A stretch of DNA of 7,883 nt, taken from assembly GCA_947588775.1 (NCBI GenBank), contig CANPZQ010000089.1:1-7883 (forward strand), written 5' to 3'. A program made the translations under genes and the position numbers. This DNA comes from an uncultured Clostridia bacterium. Its GTDB lineage: Bacteria; Bacillota; Clostridia; Oscillospirales; Ruminococcaceae. Under the pieces are notes generated by a model, which worked only from the letters and a program-made list of their open reading frames with translations, made no database searches and was not told the origin of the DNA. Numbering within the stretch: position 1 is the first letter of the stretch; every line of letters begins with the position of its first letter. Below are positions 1 to 4,819 of this stretch, in pieces.

Positions 1-29
1 CAAAAGGCGGGTTTTGCTGCGTCAGCCGG

Positions 30-110
30 GGGGGCGAAGCCCCGTGCGCCGAAGGCGCACCGCCGCCGCAGGCGGCGCGCCGGCCTCCGGCCGGCGGGGG
101 CTTCGCCCCC
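30..110. repeat. Array of five contiguous perfect GC-rich hairpins
   Basis: Five perfect inverted repeats follow one another with no spacer, each with a 3-nt loop: 31-43 (5-bp stem, loop GAA), 44-60 (7 bp, GAA), 61-77 (7 bp, GCA), 78-96 (8 bp, TCC) and 96-110 (6 bp, TTC). The outer arms are also inverted copies of each other: 30-43 is the exact reverse complement of 97-110. The element can therefore fold as five small hairpins or as one large cruciform. There is no T-run, so it is not a standard intrinsic terminator. It lies upstream of the operon's first gene. GC-rich intergenic palindromic repeats are common in Oscillospirales, and this may be a REP/MITE-like unit. No coding role is supported here, and the flanks 1-29 and 111-166 show nothing I recognise. 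Confidence 0.85.
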
Positions 111-182
111 TCCTTGGGGCAGGAAACCCCGGCAGCCGCCCAAACCCCGCCCCCGCCAATGCCCCGAAAGGACTTGATAGCT

Positions 183-914
183 ATGAAAACAGCCGTTGTC
201 ACCGGCGCGTCGCGCGGAATAGGCGCGGCAGTCGCAAAAAGGCTCGCAACCGCGGGTTACGCCGTCGCGGTGAACTACCTTTCCTCCGAAAAACAGGCCC
301 GAAATATCGCGGAGGAAATAAACTCCTCCGGCGGGGTCGCCGAAGCCTTTAAGGCCGACGTTTCCGACCCCCGCGAGGTCCGGAAAATGTTTGAAGATAT
401 ATCCGAAAAGCTCGGAGGCGCGTCGGTGCTTGTAAATAACGCCGGAATCAGCTTTATCGGGCTTTTGCAGGACATGTCGGACGAGGAAATAGGCCGCCTC
501 GCCGGCGTCGATTTTCTCGGGACGGTTTACTGCTCGCGCGAGGCCGCGAAAATCATGCTTCCAAAAAAAGAGGGCGCGATTATAAATATCGCGTCGATGT
601 GGGGAGAGGTCGGGGCCTCCTGCGAGGCGGTTTATTCGGCATGCAAGGCCGGGGTAATCGGCTTCACGAAAGCCCTCGCAAAGGAGCTCGGCCCGTCGGG
701 AATCCGCGTGAACTGCGTTTCGCCGGGGGTTATAAGGACGGATATGAATTCCGGCCTCGACCGTGAAACAATCGAGGAGCTCTGCGGCGACACTCCCCTT
801 TTGAGGCTCGGAACGCCGGAGGACGTCGCCGAAGCCGTCGCGTTTTTGGCTGACGAACGCTCGGGGTTTATAACGGGACAAGTGCTGCCCGTAAACGGCG
901 GCTTTATCGCATAG
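183..914 (+). CDS. fabG: SDR-family oxidoreductase, FabG-like (possible YmfI-type EF-P 5-aminopentanone reductase)
   Basis: A 243-residue classical short-chain dehydrogenase/reductase, predicted cytosolic and NAD(P)H-dependent. The Rossmann motif TGASRGIG is at residues 7-14, NNAG at 85-88, the catalytic serine at 138, and the YxxxK pair at Tyr151 and Lys155. The C-terminal ITGQVLPVNGG motif is typical of FabG, and the length is normal for the family. The usual tetrad asparagine appears to be Asp110. The stretch WGEVGASCEAVYS (140-152) resembles what I remember of Bacillus YmfI, which reduces the 5-aminopentanone on EF-P, so the true substrate may be EF-P rather than 3-oxoacyl-ACP. The symbol fabG is family-level only. 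I chose ATG 183 because AAAGGA (167-172) precedes it by 10 nt. In-frame TTG 114 and ATG 159 would add residues ahead of the conserved beta strand. It is the first gene of the operon in this window, with 21 nt to the next. Confidence 0.88.
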   Translation: MKTAVVTGASRGIGAAVAKRLATAGYAVAVNYLSSEKQARNIAEEINSSGGVAEAFKADVSDPREVRKMFEDISEKLGGASVLVNNAGISFIGLLQDMSDEEIGRLAGVDFLGTVYCSREAAKIMLPKKEGAIINIASMWGEVGASCEAVYSACKAGVIGFTKALAKELGPSGIRVNCVSPGVIRTDMNSGLDRETIEELCGDTPLLRLGTPEDVAEAVAFLADERSGFITGQVLPVNGGFIA

Positions 915-918
915 AAGC

Positions 919-926
919 AGGAAAGG
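919..926 (+). promoter_or_regulatory. Ribosome binding site deciding the DUF6106-like start
   Basis: AGGAAAGG touches ATG 927 directly, which is too close for that codon. It lies 9 nt before ATG 936 in the same frame, the spacing seen for the other genes here, so 936 is preferred. Confidence 0.6.
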
Positions 927-935
927 ATGTCGGAT

Positions 936-1430
936 ATGGACGGAATAAGAGAACAGCTCGTAAAAAAGCCCCGCACGCCGGAGGACAGGGTCAAAAAAAT
1001 AATCCTTACGCTCTCGGGAATACCCGCCTCGGGTATTCTTTTCGGGATTTTGTCGCTGATTTCGGACAGCGTTTTCGTTTATGAATTAGGGGTGCTCCTC
1101 GCCATCGGGCTTCTCTGGGGGGGCTGGTACCTCGGCACAAGGCTGAACGTCGAGTATGAATACACCGTCGTCGGGCAGGAATTTTCCGTTGACAAAATCT
1201 TCAACAAACGCTCCCGCAAGCCGCTCTGCACGCTTAATCTGAGAAGCGCGGAGGCGTTTTACGCCTCGGAAAAGCATATCGACGGCGCGACCGAAATCAA
1301 CGTATGCGGCGAGGGCGACCGCTATACCGTCGTCTACGACGACCCCGGCTATGGCAAAACCGCGCTTATCTTTACCCCCGACGAGCGAACCCTTGAGGCC
1401 GTAAAGCCCTACCTCCCCCGCGCGATATGA
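936..1430 (+). CDS. DUF6106-like two-helix membrane protein of unknown function
   Basis: A 164-residue protein. It has a short basic N-terminus, two hydrophobic segments (about residues 21-42 and 47-68) and a roughly 95-residue soluble C-terminal part. The sequence after the second helix, with NVEYEYTVVGQEFSVDKIFN at about 71-90 followed by basic residues, matches my memory of the DUF6106 pattern (NxEFEY, then DIDKI, then RKRK). Function is unknown; the fold after the helices may be a PH-like or cytoplasmic sensor domain, which is only a guess. The start at 936 rests on ribosome-binding-site spacing; 927 would add three residues. Its TGA overlaps the acpS ATG by 4 nt (ATGA), so the two are probably translationally coupled. 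Clostridia often carry such genes near acpS and nnrD, but nothing in the sequence ties this one to their chemistry. Confidence 0.75.
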   Translation: MDGIREQLVKKPRTPEDRVKKIILTLSGIPASGILFGILSLISDSVFVYELGVLLAIGLLWGGWYLGTRLNVEYEYTVVGQEFSVDKIFNKRSRKPLCTLNLRSAEAFYASEKHIDGATEINVCGEGDRYTVVYDDPGYGKTALIFTPDERTLEAVKPYLPRAI

Positions 1431-1768
1431 GGGTAGGGATTGATTCAGTCGAGATTTCGCGGATAAAAAAATCCCTCGAAATCGACGGCTTCCGGAAAAA
1501 AGTCTACTCCCCCGCCGAGCTTGAATTTTTGAAGCGGGAGGAATCGTTTGCCGCAAATTTCGCTGCCAAGGAGGCTTTCTCCAAGGCCCTCGGGACGGGA
1601 ATACGGGGGTTTTCCCTGAACGAAATTTCCGTTTTGAGAGATAAGCTCGGCGCGCCATACTTAAAGCTTGAAGGAGCGGCTGCGGAGGCCGCAAAGGGAT
1701 ATACCTTTACAGTCAGCCTCACGCATACCCGCGAAACCGCGACCGCGATTGTAATCGCATACCGTTGA
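1427..1768 (+). CDS. acpS: Holo-[acyl-carrier-protein] synthase
   Basis: AcpS transfers 4'-phosphopantetheine from CoA to a serine of apo-acyl carrier protein, activating fatty acid synthesis in the cytosol. The 113-residue length is normal for the trimeric AcpS group. Family marks are clear: N-terminal GIDSVEI (4-10) with the metal-binding Asp6, YSPAELEFL (27-35), the signature FAAKEAFSKALGTG (45-58) with metal-binding Glu49, and the C-terminal VSLTHTRETATAIVIAY with Ser97 and His100. All expected catalytic residues are present. The ATG overlaps the previous stop by 4 nt, and nnrD starts 1 nt after its own stop, so translation is probably coupled on both sides. The acpS-nnrD pairing is a common arrangement in Firmicutes. 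Confidence 0.96.
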   Translation: MRVGIDSVEISRIKKSLEIDGFRKKVYSPAELEFLKREESFAANFAAKEAFSKALGTGIRGFSLNEISVLRDKLGAPYLKLEGAAAEAAKGYTFTVSLTHTRETATAIVIAYR

Positions 1769-1769
1769 A

Positions 1770-2843
1770 ATGAAAGAATTTATCTCGGAAAAAAACTTCG
1801 TTCTTGCCGAAAAAACCGCCAAAGAACGCGATATTCACATATTTAAAGCCGCGTCGGAGTATTTTGAAGATTCGGGGGAAATCCGAATCGCCGACGCGCG
1901 TAAAGTTATGGAGCTTGTCAGGCCGCGCCCCGAAAATTCCCACAAGGGCAGCTTCGGCAGGCTCGTAATTATTGCCGGCTCGGAGCGTTATCCCGGCGCG
2001 CCCCAGCTTTGCGCGCTCGCCGCCCTTCGCTGCGGAGTTGGGCTCTGCGCCGTCGTAACCACCTCCACTCCCGCCTCCGCCCTCGCCGTCAACGCCAAGG
2101 AAGCGACGCTCTTAAAAGTTTCACACGACGAAAAGGGATTCATGAGCCCAACCCCCGGCGAGCATGACGATTTATCGGAGCTTTTGGCGTCGGCCGACGC
2201 GGTTTTAATCGGTCCCGGCCTCGGGAAGGGCGCGGGCTGTTTGAAAATTTTGGAATATACCCTTGAAACCGCAAATTGTCCGATAATCATCGACGCGGAC
2301 GGAATAAATCTTGTCTGCGGCCGCATAGAATTTCTCAGAAAAGCAAAGGCCGAGCCGATTCTCACCCCGCACCCCGCCGAGCTTGCAAGGCTCTGCGGCG
2401 CACCGCTTTCCGAAATTCTGGAAAACCGCGCGGCATACGCGAAGCTTGCCCGAGAAAAAACCGGCGGCGTAATCGTCGCAAAGTCGGCGGGAACGCTGAT
2501 TGCCTCACGCGGCGGCCTCGCGCTCTCGATGAGGGGGAACAGCGGCCTCGCGAAGGGCGGCAGCGGCGACCTTTTGGCGGGAATTATCGCCTCGTTTGCG
2601 GCTCAGGGGTACCCCTGGGAGGAGGCCGCGCTCATCGGCGCGACGGTCCAGGGGCTTGCCTGCGAGCTCGCGACGCAGCGGCTTTCGAGGCGGTCGACGC
2701 TCGCGGGGGACGTGATTGCGGCGTTGCCTTTGCTGTTCCAAAAAAGCGAAAGGCATGATTTATTTGAAAAGGATTCTTACGGTTCTCTGCGTTTTTCTGG
2801 CAATTCTGACGGGCTGCACGAGGCAGCCTCAATCGACGGTTGA
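1770..2843 (+). CDS. nnrD: ADP-dependent NAD(P)H-hydrate dehydratase
   Basis: NnrD dehydrates the damaged S-hydrate of NADH or NADPH back to the reduced cofactor, using ADP (ATP in some relatives). This is a stand-alone C-terminal YjeF domain with a ribokinase-like fold; the NnrE epimerase half is absent. Visible motifs are SHKGSFGRLVIIAG (57-70), IGPGLGKG (147-154), IIDADGIN (173-180), LTPHPAEL (198-205) and GLAKGGSGDLLAGII (259-273), with catalytic Asp267. The first ~36 residues are extra relative to a typical NnrD and resemble nothing I know. No alternative start exists before Met47, and no ribosome binding site is seen, so coupling to acpS is likely. The domain ends at about residue 325. 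The remaining ~32 residues run out of frame over the lipoprotein signal peptide. A -1 shift at the six-A run (2740-2745) would end the protein at TGA 2756-2758 after FQKKRKA. Confidence 0.93.
   Translation: MKEFISEKNFVLAEKTAKERDIHIFKAASEYFEDSGEIRIADARKVMELVRPRPENSHKGSFGRLVIIAGSERYPGAPQLCALAALRCGVGLCAVVTTSTPASALAVNAKEATLLKVSHDEKGFMSPTPGEHDDLSELLASADAVLIGPGLGKGAGCLKILEYTLETANCPIIIDADGINLVCGRIEFLRKAKAEPILTPHPAELARLCGAPLSEILENRAAYAKLAREKTGGVIVAKSAGTLIASRGGLALSMRGNSGLAKGGSGDLLAGIIASFAAQGYPWEEAALIGATVQGLACELATQRLSRRSTLAGDVIAALPLLFQKSERHDLFEKDSYGSLRFSGNSDGLHEAASIDG
2749..2753 (+). promoter_or_regulatory. Ribosome binding site of the lipoprotein gene
   Basis: AAAGG is only 1 nt from ATG 2755 but 10 nt from the in-frame TTG 2764. 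Other genes here use 8-10 nt. This favours TTG 2764 unless the lipoprotein is translated by coupling to nnrD. Confidence 0.4.
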
Positions 2844-3279
2844 GCTTCCGCAAAGCTTCATCAGCGAGGCGGAAATTTCGGTCGGCGACACCGACTACGG
2901 CGCGGTTCTGTCGCGCTACTCGAACGGCTGCTGGCAGGTCGAGATGACCTCTCCCGCCGCCGTAAAGGGGCTTATTTTCAACGTCGCGGGCGAGGAAACG
3001 GGCATCTCTTTCGACGGGCTTCGCTTCACGTTCGACACGCAGCGTTTCCCGGTCGGCTCGGTCGTTCAGACTGCGCTGACGCGGCTCGACAGGCTCTTTT
3101 CCGCGCCGATTGAGATTATAACCGGCGACGAGCAGTGCCTCGCAAGCGGCGACCTCGGCGGGGAGAGCTTCGCCCTTACCCTGACCCGCGCCCACGTCCC
3201 CCAAAAGCTCGAGCTGAGCGACTGCGGAATGTCGATAAGCTTCGATTCGTTCGAGGAGATTGAGAGGGAGGAGGCGTGA
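2755..3279 (+). CDS. Small predicted lipoprotein of unknown function
   Basis: A 174-residue protein beginning with a type II signal peptide: basic residues, a hydrophobic stretch (about 7-18) and the lipobox LTGC, with Cys21 as the predicted lipidated residue. It should sit on the outer face of the cytoplasmic membrane. The mature part is rich in alternating hydrophobic and polar residues, suggesting beta structure, with Cys39-type scattered cysteines but no catalytic motif I recognise. I cannot assign a family; a LolA-like fold is possible but unproven. ATG 2755 would overlap a corrected nnrD stop as ATGA; TTG 2764 is an alternative start giving a classic MKRILTVLC signal peptide. It is the last gene of the plus-strand operon, ending in a purine-rich stretch that encodes Glu and Arg, 141 nt before the terminator hairpin. 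Confidence 0.75.
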   Translation: MIYLKRILTVLCVFLAILTGCTRQPQSTVELPQSFISEAEISVGDTDYGAVLSRYSNGCWQVEMTSPAAVKGLIFNVAGEETGISFDGLRFTFDTQRFPVGSVVQTALTRLDRLFSAPIEIITGDEQCLASGDLGGESFALTLTRAHVPQKLELSDCGMSISFDSFEEIEREEA

Positions 3280-3286
3280 ACTGCAA

Positions 3287-3369
3287 GCCGCGCGGACGGA
3301 GCGGGGGCAGGAGGAGAAGGTGCGGGGGCGGGTGGGTGGGGCCCGCCAAGACAGCTCCGTCCGCGCGGC
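3287..3369. repeat. 16-bp perfect inverted repeat with a 51-nt G-rich loop
   Basis: Arms 3287-3302 and 3354-3369 are exact reverse complements over 16 bp, each containing the self-palindrome CCGCGCGG. The 51-nt interior is strongly G-rich on the plus strand and holds a four-tract G-quadruplex motif plus a competing 6-bp hairpin (GGCGGG 3327-3332 with CCCGCC 3342-3347). It lies in the convergent intergenic region of 202 nt between the two operons. No T-run follows, so it is distinct from the terminator at 3421. It could be a REP-type palindrome or a transcript 3'-end stabiliser. Confidence 0.85.
3324..3341 (+). other. Predicted G-quadruplex motif
   Basis: GGGGGCGGGTGGGTGGGG contains four runs of at least three G separated by single-nucleotide loops (C, T, T), the most stable class of predicted G-quadruplex. 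It is on the coding strand of the upstream operon, 45 nt past the lipoprotein stop, so it would also form in that transcript's 3' end. The fold itself is inference. Confidence 0.75.
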
Positions 3370-3420
3370 GGGGGTTCGCGCGAAATGATGATGGGGGAAG
3401 CGTGATTTGGGGCATAAAGC

Positions 3421-3453
3421 AAAAAAGGCAGCCCTTACCAGCTGCCCTTTTTT
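3421..3453. terminator. Bidirectional intrinsic terminator between convergent operons
   Basis: The stem GGCAGC (3427-3432) pairs with GCTGCC (3441-3446) around an 8-nt loop. It is flanked by A6 (3421-3426) and T6 (3448-3453), which extend the stem past a single bulged C. Each strand therefore has a hairpin followed by a U-run, serving the plus operon ending at 3279 and the minus operon ending at 3482. Confidence 0.85.
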
Positions 3454-3481
3454 CCCCCGCCCCGCCTTCAACCGCTCTCCC

Positions 3482-4798
3482 CTACTCCCCCACAACCTCC
3501 ATCTCAAAATCATAGGTCGCATTCGGGTTGTCGACTTCGGAGAAATTGTAAATTATGTTTACGGTGTACTCGCCGGCGTCGAGGTCGAGGGTGCAGTTGA
3601 CGTTGCAGATGCCGCCGTAGTTGTCCTCAAACCAGACCTCGCCGCCCTTCAGAATCTGCACGAAAACATACGAGTTCGGCTCGCTCGGGCGGCTCTCGAT
3701 TTCTACGCGGTAGCTCCCCGCGTCGGCCTCGAAGCTCATCTCGACCCCGAAGGTGCGCTCGCCGTTCCATGCGCCCTCTTCATCGTAGCTGAAAACCTCT
3801 TCGCCGTCGTAAAACATCCCCGAATAGTCGTCGAAGCCGCCATGCGCCGCTACGCAGCCGCAGAACAGCGTCACCCATACCGCCAGCGCGATTATAACCG
3901 CCCGTCTGCGCGAAACCTTGCTCGCGGGAGAGGAACTTATTTCGTAGGATAAAACCAGCGTCCCCGGCGCATTTTGAATCGGCTCCGCCGAGAGAACCTG
4001 CGGCATTTTGCTCTTTCTTAAGAGGAAAAGCGTGACAATAAGATACGGAAGCGACGACGTTATAGCCATAATCGGGCTGTAGGAGCTTATATCCTCGGTG
4101 ATGGAGCCGCCGAAGATTCCCGTGGGAAGCATCGCGCAAAAATCCAGAAATGCATGAAGTATTATAACCGCCCAGATGTTCTTCGAGCGGTAGTAGATTG
4201 CGGTCAGGGCCATTCCCATCGCGATTACCGCCGCCATCTGCACCAGAACGCCCACAATATCCGACGAAATAAGGTTGATGCCGTGCATTGCCCCGAAAAT
4301 CAGCCCCGAATAAATCGTAGCGGTCCATACCCCGGCGGGGTCCTTGGCGTGTTTGTCCCAGAAAAGATTCGCGACGACGCCCCTGAAAAAGCTCTCCTCG
4401 CCGATTCCTATCAGAAGGCAGGCTACCGTAAAGCATAATATCTTCCACCCGGGCTCTATGCTCTTGGAGGCGTTGCCGCCGAGCTCTTCGAGCCGGACGG
4501 CCACCCCCGAAACGGCGGTAAACGCGGATACGACAAGTATATATCCCCCGCAGGCGAGGCCCCTTCCGAAGTGTTCGGTGCGGTTCCAGATTCCGAAATA
4601 GCCGAAAATCCCGGTCAGCGCGATTCCGACAAGGCAGATTACGCATTCGGCGACCATCTGCTGGACAAATTCGCCGTTTTCAATGAATACCGGCGGCGCG
4701 GCCAACAGAACGAGCGAGCCGACTACCATTGTTACTATGAAAACCGCGACAATTACCAAAGAAGCGGCAAAGGGGTGATTGACGGCGGATTTGCGCAT
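3482..4798 (-). CDS. CPBP family intramembrane metalloprotease with C-terminal extracytoplasmic domain
   Basis: A 438-residue polytopic protein of the CPBP (CAAX protease and bacteriocin-processing, ABI) family, a predicted glutamic/metallo-type intramembrane protease. The core motifs are all present: EESFFR (134-139), FGAMH (168-172) and HAFLDF (215-220). Hydrophobic segments lie at about 15-35, 47-70, 82-101, 119-132, 160-172, 182-203, 207-223 and 246-261. A basic linker then leads to another helix (about 300-317). The final ~120 residues are acidic, lack hydrophobic helices and look beta-rich, probably an external sandwich domain; this fusion is beyond the usual 200-300 residues. ATG 4798 has AAAGGA 9 nt upstream; TTG 4816 would begin inside that site. 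It follows valS by 21 nt with no terminator, so it is likely under the same T-box. Substrate is unknown; immunity to a bacteriocin or protein processing are the usual suggestions. Confidence 0.88.
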   Translation of the reverse strand: MRKSAVNHPFAASLVIVAVFIVTMVVGSLVLLAAPPVFIENGEFVQQMVAECVICLVGIALTGIFGYFGIWNRTEHFGRGLACGGYILVVSAFTAVSGVAVRLEELGGNASKSIEPGWKILCFTVACLLIGIGEESFFRGVVANLFWDKHAKDPAGVWTATIYSGLIFGAMHGINLISSDIVGVLVQMAAVIAMGMALTAIYYRSKNIWAVIILHAFLDFCAMLPTGIFGGSITEDISSYSPIMAITSSLPYLIVTLFLLRKSKMPQVLSAEPIQNAPGTLVLSYEISSSPASKVSRRRAVIIALAVWVTLFCGCVAAHGGFDDYSGMFYDGEEVFSYDEEGAWNGERTFGVEMSFEADAGSYRVEIESRPSEPNSYVFVQILKGGEVWFEDNYGGICNVNCTLDLDAGEYTVNIIYNFSEVDNPNATYDFEMEVVGE

Positions 4799-4807
4799 AA
4801 AAACACT

Positions 4808-4813
4808 TCCTTT
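4808..4813 (-). promoter_or_regulatory. Ribosome binding site of the CPBP protease gene
   Basis: AAAGGA on the minus strand lies 9 nt before ATG 4798. A longer reading from TTG 4816 would place the binding site inside the gene, so ATG 4798 is preferred. Confidence 0.7.
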
Positions 4814-4819
4814 CAAAAA

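Noticed and set aside
1..16. Short inverted repeat CAAAA with TTTTG at the window start
   Set aside because: Only 5 A/T-rich pairs and no T-run or following stem; it could be the edge of something outside the window, but nothing is supported.
2740..2746. A AAA AAG slippery heptamer suggesting programmed -1 frameshifting in nnrD
   Set aside because: In the nnrD frame the codons are CAA, AAA, AGC, so the heptamer is out of the required phase, and no stimulatory structure was found. A one-base change or sequencing error is simpler.
2632..3522. A 296-codon open frame on the minus strand across nnrD, the lipoprotein gene and the intergenic region
   Set aside because: It opposes two well-supported genes, spans the inverted repeat and terminator, is Arg- and Ala-rich from GC-biased codons, and shows no family motif or ribosome binding site.
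3407..3952. A 181-codon plus-strand open frame across the terminator and the CPBP gene
   Set aside because: It is the complement of the CPBP coding sequence plus the terminator and lacks a ribosome binding site or recognisable domain.
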